NCBI GenBank assembly: GCA_963575745.1
Contig: CAUYUJ010014205.1
Location: forward strand, 792,674 to 856,673
Reading direction: 5' to 3'
Source of the DNA: Prorocentrum cordatum
Taxonomy: Eukaryota; Sar; Dinophyceae; Prorocentrales; Prorocentraceae
DNA: 64,000 nt
In this document: one piece after another, positions 55,785 to 64,000 of the stretch
How positions within the stretch are numbered: the stretch's first letter is position 1
Layout: each line of letters starts with the position of its first letter
Notes under the pieces: model-generated
Seen by the model: the letters and a program-made list of their open reading frames with translations, nothing else
Databases searched by the model: none
Told to the model about the DNA's origin: nothing
Position numbers and translations under genes: made by a program

Positions 55785-56027
55785 CCGCGGATGTAAATAA
55801 TTAGCGCGAAATCAATTCGTAACGTTGGATTTCGCCATTCAAAGGCCCCAGGAATAATGCTTCGGCAAGATGTCTGGCAGCCAATGAAAATCTAAACAAA
55901 TAAACGCGAACCGCGGAAGAACTTTTCCTTCGCTCGTGGCGGGTTACGCCGGGGTTGAGTTCTATCTCTTTGCATGGCGGAGTTCAACGCTACGAATGGT
56001 TTTCGCGTTCATTATTTACAGCCACGG
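55785..56027 (+). mobile_element. End module, copy 4 (right end of the element)
   Basis: 243 bp, CCGCGGATGTAAATAATTAG to TTTACAGCCACGG. Its left CCGTGG is mutated to CCGCGG. Confidence 0.8.
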
Positions 56028-56029
56028 TA
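56028..56029. repeat. TA target-site duplication, right
   Basis: TA directly after CCACGG; matches 40144-40145. LINE sequence resumes at 56030. Confidence 0.7.
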
Positions 56030-57076
56030 GGCGCCAGTGGGGATTGGCCCTCGTGGGCTCCGAGCGCCGCGGCTCTGCCGGGGCACCCAGCCCCGTCTCT
56101 CATTTTGAATGTGCCGCCCGTCAGTCGAGTTCCCGACTGCGGCAATCTAGCGGCATTGCTCGCGGCCCAGTGGCAGGACGCAGCGCTCTCTCCCATTTTC
56201 GTGGCGCCGCCATCCACGCAACATCCTGTGCCACGCCTCTTTCTTCATCGTCTCCATTCTAGCGCCGTTGATTTCCTGGCGAAGTATGCCTGCTCTAGTG
56301 ACGTTCGCGACGATGACATGGACCATTTTGTAATGTACACAGACGGATCGGGAGGGTCAGACAGCGCGGACATGAAGGGACCACCATCATGGGCGTTTGC
56401 TGTGCGTGGCATTACCCAGGACAGCAAACGTCGGATGGGCGGTTGCATGGCTGGATCCGCCCCTGCACTTAAAGAGGAGAGTGTGAGCCCGTCGAGTCCC
56501 GCCGAGTTCTATGCTGCTCTTTGGTTTGTTTGTTGGCTCCTTCAGGCGCCTTCGGTATATCGCTCGAGGCGTATTGCTGTTCGTTCGGATAGCATGCTGG
56601 TGGTAGAAGCTGCTGCAGGAGGTGTGATGTACAAGTCATGCGGTGTGTTGCCCATCCCGTTAGATTCTCTGGTAAAACTTGCTCGAGTTCGCACCGTGAT
56701 AACATGGTTGCATGTTCCAGGTCACACTGCGTATCCACTGAGCGAACTTGTAGATGCACTTGCCCGCCTAGTTTCGAGTAAGGATATATCGGACCGTCCA
56801 GAAGACGGTGTTTCTTGGTCAATACTACTCTCTCAGATGGACAAGGTTCCATGGATATGGTTGATAGCCGACGCCCACCGCGGTGCGAGGGAGCTCCCAA
56901 ATCTGACCCCAGCCCATCTCGGCAATATTGCTCCTGCAGAGGTGTCCCCTTTGCGAGCTCTCTCGTCGCCCGCTGCTGGATCGACGGTTCGAGACAGTCA
57001 GCATCCAGACCCGGACAGTCCACAGGTTACCACGCCATCGTCTTTTTGTAGACTCAGTCAGGTTCGCAGTCGCTAG
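56030..57076 (+). pseudogene. LINE RNase H domain
   Basis: The frame continues from inside the element (from 55955), but LINE sequence starts at 56030. RNase H motifs follow in order: FVMYTDGSGG (first Asp at 56342-56344), SPAEFYAALWFVCWLL (Glu at 56504-56506), AVRSDSMLVVEAA (Asp at 56588-56590), WLHVPGHTAYPL (His at 56723-56725) and ELVDALARL (Asp at 56753-56755). All five DEDHD positions are intact. After it comes SWSILLSQMDKVPWIWLI and a Pro-rich tail ending at a stop at 57074-57076. It would degrade RNA in RNA-DNA hybrids during element copying. This part has no internal stop and is the best-preserved domain of the element. Confidence 0.8.
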
Positions 57077-57099
57077 CGCACTTACACTGCGACCGCGAA

Positions 57100-58092
57100 G
57101 ACGACCGACGCGCTCTCAAGGAATACGGATACGATGCACGTACCGTGATTCAGCTGGTATTGATATCCCCGGCCGCATGCTGGCCCTTGCGCATCAGTTA
57201 GCATGTTGCCAACATCTTTTCGTGGGCACGCTTGAGACGCGACTGAGGTACAACACTTGGCACGAAGTTGATTCGTATCTCGTGATGACGTCAGCAGCTA
57301 AGCTAATGGATGCTACGGGGTTGCGTTGTGGGTTAACACAAGATTTGAATACCTTCCTGGCTGCACGCTAAACAGACGACACTTCCGGGTACGCTCGCAT
57401 GATTCACGACACTTACTAGTAGCTGTGCGGGTCCTCTCGCTGCGTACCGAAGTTCTTGTTGCACGCGCGCTACGTGCACGTGCGACGGGAGGTCTCGGCA
57501 TGGTTGCACAGCTGTGGACACGTATGCGTGATGTCGTGCTTGCGCGGCCTGGTCAAGCCCCGCTGTTCTGTCTACTGGGCGCAAACGCCACTGTCGGGAC
57601 GGTTCAGTCCAGCCGCGCGGGCCCTTTGGGCGCCGAGCAGGAAAACGATGCCGGACACCTGTTCCACGATTTCTCACGAGCTACGGGACAGAGTGCGGCG
57701 TCTACTTTTTCGGAAATCTTCCGCGGCATACATGGTACGTGGATGCCGCCTGGCGCGGCCCCCCAGGACCCGAGACGCCGCGTTGACGACGTAAACGTAA
57801 CAGTGCGATCAGTCGACAAGGAATTGATCCGACAGTGCATCTGTCTATGCGATATGATGACCATTTCGTCGTTGAGGCCGACGTGCAAGTCAGCGGCGCG
57901 GGCCCCGTGCGGGCTGCTTCCTCGTGGGCCAAAATCCCCCGTGATCGGAAAAATCCAGGACACCGAGTGCGCGGCCAAGTTTGCTACCATGAGCAGAAAT
58001 ATTCGCAGCCAACTTTCCAGTCGCACCCGAATGATCACGCGCAACATTTGAATGACGAACTAGCTAGGGCGGTCACCGCGTGCTTCCCGTAA
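57100..58092 (+). pseudogene. LINE AP-type endonuclease domain, frameshifted
   Basis: Three frames are needed. The first (to 57371) has GRMLALAHQLACCQHLFVGT and LETRLRYNTWHEVDSYLVM, the Glu motif of exonuclease-endonuclease-phosphatase folds. The second (57326-58051) has RRHFRVRSHDSRHLLVAVRV, then PLFCLLGANATVG (57560-57600), where the usual catalytic DxN reads GAN, then GPLGAEQENDAGHLFHDF. The third (57835-58092) has MRYDDHFVVEADV, the final Asp-His motif (His at 57862-57864). Such endonucleases nick the target DNA to start reverse transcription. The Asp-to-Gly change and the shifts imply loss of function. Confidence 0.75.
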
Positions 58093-60341
58093 AGAAGTCA
58101 CCCGCGGGACGTTTGCCGCGTCAGACATGGCTCTCGGTTCGCTCGCTGACGCTCATGGATCATCGCTCTTCTGGACGGCGAGAGCTACGTATGTTGCGAC
58201 GACGACTAAACCTACTGCTGCTTGCCGCTGCTTTTGCGCGTGGGCCACAGATGGGAAGGAGGTGGAGGAGTGGTTGGACTACCGACAGTGCAGGTGGTGG
58301 TGGTCAGTGCGATGGGGGTCCCTCTCGTGCGTTACCCATAGATGCATGCGAGGCAGATGCATATGCGGGTTCACAGGTTTTCGAGGCTGCAGTGGAGTTG
58401 AAGGGTGTAAGAGGTAGATTGTATGTCCCTCCCTTCCATATCGTACATCTGGAGGCCTTGTGGAGACTGTGTCGTGCACCAACACCTGGGAGCCATATAG
58501 GACACCTGCAGCCCAATGACTGCCCCCTGGTAGGCTTTCCGCGCGCCCTGTATCAATTACCAAATAATATTCCCAATTTCTGGAGATGGCAGGGTCTCTT
58601 GTGGGCCTTCACAGACGCTTTCATGCGTGGTGCGGCGTTTGTGATAAACAGATCTACCGCGCCGGATGCTGCCAAGCACTGCGATGACATCGCGGCCGGT
58701 ATTCAAGATGCATGGTCCCAGAGACAGGCAGCGGAAGCTTTTGCGGCCTTACGCCGCGTCAGCGCAGGTTCCCGCGGCAAGCGCACGCTTAAAGAGCTGC
58801 CCATCCTCAGGGAGATGCACGCTCGGCCGGTAACTTCGCGGCTACACGCAGCTCGACGCTGGCAGCATCACTTTGGCACGCTAGAATTGGCAGCTACCTT
58901 CGAGCTTGCAGATGTGACTAGGCTTGCGGGTCACTTCACACGGGTGCCATGCGATCGGATGTCCTCCGACCCCGTGCCCAGTGAAATCCTGCCGACCTTG
59001 TCTGCATGCCTGCCGTCAGAGCAAGCGCGCCGCCCCTGGCTGCGATGGTTTCACGGAAGCTCTGGTGCATACTTTTGCCACCGAGCTCGCTGCCCTGCAC
59101 TGCCCGCTACAACTCGAGACCGCCGTCATCCTAATGGAGCATATTCAAAGGAAGGGAGTCTACCGTGACTTACTAAAGTCCATCACGGCTGACCCCAGTG
59201 CCTGTGTCAGCTCCCGCTCTATTCTGGTGTCCTCACAGCTTGGCAAGGCATCGCGAAGACGCTTGCGGACTAGGTTGATGCCAGCACTACTTGCCACAGC
59301 ATGGGCTGCACAGTTCGAGGGAATGCCAGTTCGGGGCACTGGACATGCGTCAGTCACTATTCGTCTTGCGCAAGCTGTTGCGGCTGCGCGTGCTCTGTCT
59401 TTCGGCACGCTTGTCCTGGATTTGGTGCAGGCATTTTACCGCGCCCCACGTGAACTACTTCTTCGCTCGCCGCTCGACGATGATGCCGTTGCCTGTATTG
59501 TCAGGGCAGCAGGGCTACCGTCGAGTGCCATGCATGAGCTCGCACGGCGCATGCGAGAGCAGACACATATTGTGGAACAGCAAGTGGTGAACGGCTAATT
59601 ACACGCGCACGCAGCTGCCCAGATTTCACAATGCTACCATGCCCCCTGGTTCCTGCGCGAGGGCTCGGACCAGATTTCCTTGCCACGACGTCCGTTTTTC
59701 CCTGGGCAACCTCTGGCGGATAGATTGTGCGAGATGCTCATGGGTGAGTGCATGCACGCTGTGCGAGCTCAATTGGACGCTGAAGGACCAGCCCTGCATG
59801 CCTGCAGTTGAGCGCAATAGCGCGCAGAGTATAGTGACGGATGCCGACGCTGCTACCACCGTGCCGCTGTTGGACGTCACCTTCTGATGACGGCGCCATC
59901 ATTCTGATTGTCCCTGCTTCCGACCTGTATCCTGCCATGTGCCGTGCGCTTACCGTGGTTGCCGATGTGTTTGCTAGCAGGAGGCGCCTACTTGACCTCG
60001 GCGTTACGAAAACGGCCTCTTTGTTGGCTCACCGAGGAACGGGAGCGAAGAAGGCGAAGCAGCATGCGTGGCACGAGTGTGGTGGGCATGTGGTTGCGCG
60101 GACACAGCGCCTTGGGACTATGCGTGCACCGATTGTCAAGCACCGTGTACATCTTGGCTCGGCTATTGATTCCCAAGGTAACATGGGGCCCGAGGTCCGA
60201 TATCGAGCCAACAATACCACAGCTACGTTACGGGCGTTGCGCACTCGCGTATTCTCCACCAAGGCTCTTGCCGATCCGACATGTATGACGCTCGCCGACA
60301 GTCTGGTGTTATCGGGGCGTCTTTACAACTCGGGCGCCTAG
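58080..60341 (+). pseudogene. LINE linker and reverse transcriptase, frameshifted
   Basis: The linker frame (58080-59168) has KGVRGRLYVPPFHIVHLEAL and KELPILREMHARPVTSRLHA, then HAARRWQHHFGTLELA. RT fingers are in a second frame (58924-59598): KRAAPGCDGFTEALV, SSRSILVSSQLGKASRRRLR, SFGTLVLDLVQAFYRAPREL (palm Asp). After an in-frame TAA (59596-59598) the same frame gives APWFLREGSDQISLPRRPFF and PGQPLADRLCEMLMGE. A third frame (59841-60341) has the active site TSPSDDGAIILIV; the two Asp codons are at 59886-59891, and Ser stands where Ala is usual. The palm end and thumb follow: KHRVHLGSAIDSQGNMGPEV, CMTLADSLVLSGRLYN. The motif order is complete, but at least two shifts and one stop break it. 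Confidence 0.8.
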
Positions 60342-61560
60342 GCTATGCTAACACTGGCGGAAGCCAAAATGGCCGACGCCGAAGTCATGAAAGTCTACCA
60401 AGCGGCGGCGAAAGTCCGTTTTATGGAAGCCGAATCGTGCATATGTGATGGTCAAGTGCTGGCCAGACTCAGAAGACCCCCACCCGAGTTCTAAGAGGAG
60501 CTGCACGTTTGCGACTGTTGGGCTCACTCTTGCACACAGGGCCCAAGCTTGCATTTGCCTTACTACGGGCCGAGTGGCGCGACGCTGCTCAGCATTGGTG
60601 CCGCGCCAGGCCATGGCTGGGAATGGTCAGAGACGATTGCTCGTGGCAGCGTGCTGCTGCTGCTGCTTGTGCTTCTCTCCCGCCACCGATTGAGGATTTC
60701 TGTGAATGGGAGTCTCTTGTCCTACGAAATCAGACAGCTTGGAGACGCATTATCAAGATGGCGTTACACGCCACGGCCCAATCTCATGCTCGTAACGTTG
60801 AGGCAGCCATAGTGGAGGCCCAGCTCTGTTTCACAGGAGGTCCGGTCCCTGGGAGTGCCAGACCGTCTTTGGACGGATGTTCATGGACTACTTGTGGACG
60901 CGCCTGCATGCGCCGCAGCCGACACAGAGGATGCCAAAGTCACGCGTCCATGGCGCGCGCGCGCCTTCCGAAAGTGCGGAGCATTACGTGCGCATGTGGC
61001 GCGTGCCCACCGACAAAACCCAGCTTTGGCACGCGCATGGGCGTCGCCAGACGGACAATGTCACGCGCGCCTATCTGCATGTCATGCTCGGGCACACCTG
61101 GTAGACCACCTAGCACATGATTCCCCGCGGTGTTTATCTATACTGACGAGTGGTCCTACCACGGCAATACCAGCGCTAGGTGTTACTATTTCAGGCGCCG
61201 CGCCGTGCCATTATATCACACATCCCGATATTTCAGCCCCCGTGACAGGCAGGATCCCAGGTGTGCCGTTGTCTCGCCGTCATGTTGTTGTGCCGACAGC
61301 CCGCGCAGCTGGCCCCATCACAGAGCACGCATATCTGGTTACCGCCGCGATGGACCATGGCACTGCGCGCGTGGAAATTGCGGCCGCTGACCCTGTTCTC
61401 CCATCTGGTCTTGCTTCTCGCCTGCAATCTCCTACACCTGTGGCTGCCGCTGTCGTGCCGCCGACGCCGACTGACCCCGTTCAGTACACCGCTGAGAGGT
61501 ACCCCAGTCGACAATTCCTGGCAGAACGGTGCACTAGCATCGCAGCCGAGCCCATGCCGA
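60342..61560 (+). pseudogene. LINE post-RT region with degenerate zinc fingers
   Basis: Frame 60509-61120 carries LLHTGPKLAFALLRAEWRDA, then PIEDFCEWESLVLRNQTAWR, typical post-thumb sequence. Frame 60855 onward has FRKCGALRAHVARAHRQNPA, then DGQCHARLSACHARAHLVDH and LAHDSPRC. This looks like two C2H2-type fingers in which several Cys are lost or shifted. A Pro/Ala/Thr-rich stretch follows to about 61560. In related LINEs this zone is thought to bind nucleic acid. The link to that role is inferred from position and the remaining Cys/His spacing. Confidence 0.6.
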
Positions 61561-62560
61561 AAGCCGTCAGACGAGTTGAATACTTTGTCCTAAATTTGTT
61601 ATGTGGGCGGAGGAGGGCGGGAGACATGCAGGCGCAGGTTGAATGGGCGGATTGCAGCACCGACTATGTTATATATACATATATATACTCTTATATATAC
61701 GTCCTGTCTGTGGATATAGCCATACATGCAGTGGGCGGTGACCTCATGAATCATGACGCGCTCGCCGAATGGAGGTCTCACATCCTTGCACGTCGGGTGG
61801 TGGTGTCGGGTGGCGGACCGCCGTGCGAGACCTGGTCTGCCTCTCGTTGGGCAGAAAAGGCCAAGGCCCGCCGCCACTTCGGACGCATGATCAGTTTTGG
61901 GGCAAGACGGCAGTCACTGAGCGTCAGATGGAACAGCTGTGGGTGGGCAATGCGCTATACCACGCTATGCTTGAGCTTTTCGCGGCCCCTATGCAGGCTG
62001 GGACATCATGTTGGCTTGAGCACCCCCAGCCGTGCGGATGGAGGCGCCGAACCATCAGCTGGTGTACTTGTCACCCGATGCGGGCTTTCCAGTTGCCCCC
62101 AGCAGTCACGACGTCCGACTTTGATCAATGTGAACATGGTTGGACGTCACGGGCTCCCACTCGGATCGTTGCACTCAGACTGCCAGGGCTGCGCGCCGCC
62201 CTGCTTGCGACCCCTGGAAACGGCAGATGTTCGCACGGTAGGAACGGACACCAAACGCTGCTTGGGTATGATAGGGACAGATGGGAGTGGCGCACAGCCA
62301 AAAAGAAGACGCATCCCGCCGGCCTGTGCAAGTGCATTGCTGCTGCCACCGCTGACGCAGCGCGTGCCATCTGGGAAACGGAAAGGGGAGTTGATAGTAC
62401 TGAGGCCGTTGTTCCATATGACATGGGGGAGGATGGTAAAGTACGCGATGGACTACTACGTTTCCTTGTCTCCCGGGATCTATATTCTGGCACAGACGAG
62501 GGATGGGCCCCCGACTTTGTCTCTCGGCGCACACGTCGTGTCCGACACGGCCCCGAGTTA
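61561..62560 (+). pseudogene. LINE C-terminal domain with cytosine-methyltransferase-like PC motif
   Basis: First frame (60855-62561): RRVEYFVLNLLCGRRRAGDM resembles the cofactor-binding motif of C5 methyltransferases, followed by VLSVDIAIHAVGGDLMN. VVSGGGPPCETWSASRW (61802-61850; Cys at 61824-61826) resembles the catalytic GPPCQ motif with Glu in place of Gln. The frame then shifts near 61855 to the one at 61769-62656: RTHDQFWGKTAVTERQMEQL, WVGNALYHAMLELF, LEHPQPCGW, SDFDQCEHGWTSRAPTRIV, LLGYDRDRWEWRTAKKKTHP and AGLCKCIAAATADA. A TA-rich tract (61669-61700) is inserted in frame between the first two motifs. Methyltransferase activity is a hypothesis. The domain could be a related fold with another role. 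Confidence 0.5.
61669..61700 (+). repeat. TA-rich tract inside the C-terminal LINE domain
   Basis: TTATATATACATATATATAC, then TCTTATATATAC. It keeps the frame, encoding Tyr/Ile residues. Confidence 0.85.
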
Positions 62561-62642
62561 GATCGCTTTCGACCTCTGCGCGCCCCCCCGACATCGGAGC
62601 AGGCTACCTCGCCCCCCCCCCCCCACACAGGTTCACGACGAC

Positions 62643-62921
62643 ATGGCGGATGCTAGACCTCCAGGCCCACCACAGGCTGACGAGGAGCAGGAGCATGTAG
62701 ATGCACGTGCTTTTCTTGGTGACTCGCAGAGGGTATCGGACCCTCCCCCCCAGCCCGTCCCTGTACCGCTAGCGCCCGAAGTCTTGGAGCGCATCGCGCA
62801 AAACCGCGCGCAGGCACGTGTCAGAGGAGCGGCTAAACTCCAGGAGGCGAGAGAGGCTCGCTTGCGCGAGGTCGCCCAGTGGACCCGTGATCCTAATTTT
62901 GGCAGGGGTTTGTTCGGATAA
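62643..62921 (+). CDS. Small acidic/Pro-rich ORF with an RPA32-binding-like helix
   Basis: ATG at 62643, TAA at 62919-62921, 92 codons. It lies just downstream of the LINE C-terminal domain on the same strand. Residues 1-45 are acidic and Pro-rich (MADARPPGPPQADEEQEHVD). Residues 49-66, ERIAQNRAQARVRGAAKL, match the pattern R-I-x-x-N-R/K-x-x-A that binds the RPA32 winged helix in several DNA-repair proteins. A charged helix and TRDPNFGRGLFG close the protein. Its frame differs from that of the LINE domain before it (61769-62656) and overlaps it by 14 bases. It may be a second LINE ORF or the start of another element. The domain match is by pattern only, and short Arg/Ala helices can mimic it. 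Confidence 0.4.
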   Translation: MADARPPGPPQADEEQEHVDARAFLGDSQRVSDPPPQPVPVPLAPEVLERIAQNRAQARVRGAAKLQEAREARLREVAQWTRDPNFGRGLFG

Positions 62922-63551
62922 GTTGCTGCCTGTCAATTATCAAGAGATGATGGAGGCTATGTTTGCGGGGAGAGGCCAGGTGGAGGTCAGAACAGTCAGA
63001 TGCTGTCGCTTCCACGCAGCCGCTTGCAGTCGCTTTCTGTGCGCTTTTCCCCCGTCCTTGCCTGACTTTATGATGCCGATGTCCTTCCTTACGCGTCGAC
63101 GGCATGGTGACGTAGGTCCGATGCAATTGCTCTCTCTATGTTGGTGATGCTCTCTCTGATTGAGTTACGCCAGACATTTTTTGGCCATACCGCTCTTCCT
63201 TGTAATCAATGTGCGCTGGTCGTGCCTGAAACGTTGGTGCTTGGTGCAGACAGAGGCCGCAGGTCGAGCGTGCGAATATCGTGCACCCCCGATGGCCCAT
63301 GACCTGCACAAGCCCATGCTGCTGGTGTTAGGCCCTATGCCTCCGTTTGCCCCCTCCCTTCTCCTGCAGCGTTGTGTTGCGACATGTGCGCTGTGTAACG
63401 ATAAGAGTGGGGGGTGGTATGGGTATGGTCGGGCGGAGCACTTACACCTTGGCGCCCGTGCTGCTAGATACCGCGTGTTTCTGCCAGCAGCTAGTGAGTG
63501 CCGCACCAAGCTGACCGTCTCCTCGGCGAATCAGAGCGCAACTCCAAAATT
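62922..63551. other. No gene recognised (possible LINE 3' region)
   Basis: Mixed sequence without a supported frame. GCCATACCGCTCTTCCTTGT with CNQC-like codons appears near 63185, but the frame is broken. Confidence 0.4.
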
Positions 63552-63691
63552 TCCTCCGCCTCCTCCGCCTCCGCCTCCGCCTCCGCCTCCGCCTCCTCCT
63601 CCTCCTCCTCCTCCTCCTCCTCCTCCCCCTCTTCCTCCTCCTCCTCCTCCTCCTCTTCTTCCTCCTCCTCCTCCTCCTCCTCCTCCTCCTC
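63552..63691 (+). repeat. CTC/CTCCGC trinucleotide microsatellite
   Basis: CCTCCGCCTCCG units grading into CCTCCT. The Pro/Ser-rich frames across it are artefacts. 63692-64000 is purine-rich, with no supported gene. Confidence 0.9.
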
Positions 63692-64000
63692 ATTCCGGGT
63701 CTACCCGCCACGAGGAAGATAACTCTGAGGTCCAACGTAAGCCTACGGCGGCTGGGGCGACGGAGAAACCATCTCCTTCCCGAGAGCGGGGGAAGACGAG
63801 GAAAATGAGGATGAGGACGACGAGTGAGAGGACTAAAAGGAGAAAGAAGGAGGATGGACAAGAGGGATCAGGCCGACACGAAACTCCAACCCGAAGGACG
63901 GGAACCCGCTGCCCCGCGGCGGGGCGGGCTGCGCGCATCAGCGGCGCGCAGCAGAATTTTGGGAACAAATTGACGTAGCCGCAGTAGACGATGACCGCTG

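Larger units (their letters stand above)
40146..56027. mobile_element. 15.9-kb TA-flanked composite repeat element
   Basis: It starts CCGTGGATGTAAAGAATTAA and ends, read inverted, CCGTGGCTGTAAATAATGAA. The inverted ends agree over about 45 bases, including ACGCGAAA and ATTCGTAACGTTG-like parts. A 242-bp end module occurs at both ends in the same direction, once inside in the same direction, and once inverted. Between them lie units of about 1.63-1.70 kb: U1-U3 forward, U4-U6 inverted, U7-U11 forward. There is no transposase-like frame. TA duplication and inverted ends are the mark of Tc1/mariner-type insertion, so a non-autonomous element of that kind is the best reading. It sits inside a LINE and is therefore younger than it. 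Confidence 0.75.
38346..62560 (+). mobile_element. Large dinoflagellate-type LINE split by a 15.9-kb insertion
   Basis: Two LINE parts in the same orientation flank the element at 40146-56027: an N-terminal region (38346-40145) and RNase H, endonuclease, RT, zinc-finger and methyltransferase-like regions (56030-62560). Removing the insertion and one TA leaves GAGCCGCTAGGCGCC, and the frame is open across the join for 54 codons to the left (from 39984) and to 57076 on the right. The element needs several frame changes and has in-frame stops, so it is not active as read. The order of domains, with RNase H before the endonuclease, is what I recall for long dinoflagellate LINE proteins; that recall is not checked. 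Confidence 0.75.

Noticed and set aside
60360-60385. GCCATTTTGGCT on the reverse strand as a spliced-leader relic
   Set aside because: Twelve bases match but both flanks do not. It lies within LINE sequence just past the RT and no gene follows it.

Overview
The window looks like nuclear DNA of a dinoflagellate. Three things point there. A near-complete relic of the dinoflagellate trans-spliced leader sits 94 bases upstream of an intronless gene. The sequence is GC-rich and packed with tandem and simple repeats. The recognisable genes are almost all decayed LINE-type (non-LTR) retrotransposons. I see no operons, bacterial genes, rRNA or convincing tRNA. Species cannot be fixed from sequence alone; all family assignments come from motif reading, not from a database search.

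Layout, left to right. 1-900: fragment of a protein made of 48-residue repeats, reverse strand. 980-1331: A-rich tract between two identical 26-bp repeats. 1.58-4.96 kb and 5.63-7.38 kb: two tandem-array elements, with a third at 24.15-26.16 kb. All three share the same left and right end modules. The first is interrupted by a 5'-truncated LINE insertion with a 14-bp target duplication. 9.09-12.35 kb: reverse-strand LINE remnant (reverse transcriptase, RNase H, Cys-rich tail). 12.8-15.8 kb: satellite and microsatellite blocks. 15.9-21.1 kb: degenerate CCAAGAGGCC-type repeat with dispersed modules and a second RT pseudogene. 21.15-23.51 kb: the main repeat-protein gene, reverse strand, with one frameshift and the spliced-leader relic. 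26-38 kb: mostly minisatellites and microsatellites with no recognisable gene.

38.3-62.6 kb: one large LINE on the forward strand, split by a 15.9-kb insertion. The LINE reads RanBP2-type zinc finger and coiled-coil region, then RNase H, AP-type endonuclease, reverse transcriptase, zinc-finger region, and a C-terminal domain with a cytosine-methyltransferase-like Pro-Cys motif. It is broken by frameshifts and stops. A separate 92-codon ORF follows (62643-62921).

The insertion (40146-56027) is the most interesting object. It is flanked by TA duplications, begins CCGTGG and ends CCACGG, and carries the same 240-bp terminal-inverted-repeat module at both ends and twice inside. It holds seven complete and four partial copies of a 1.63-1.70-kb unit, some inverted. 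Each intact unit contains two inverted arms of about 275 bp around a spacer of about 45 bp. No transposase is visible, so it would have to be non-autonomous.
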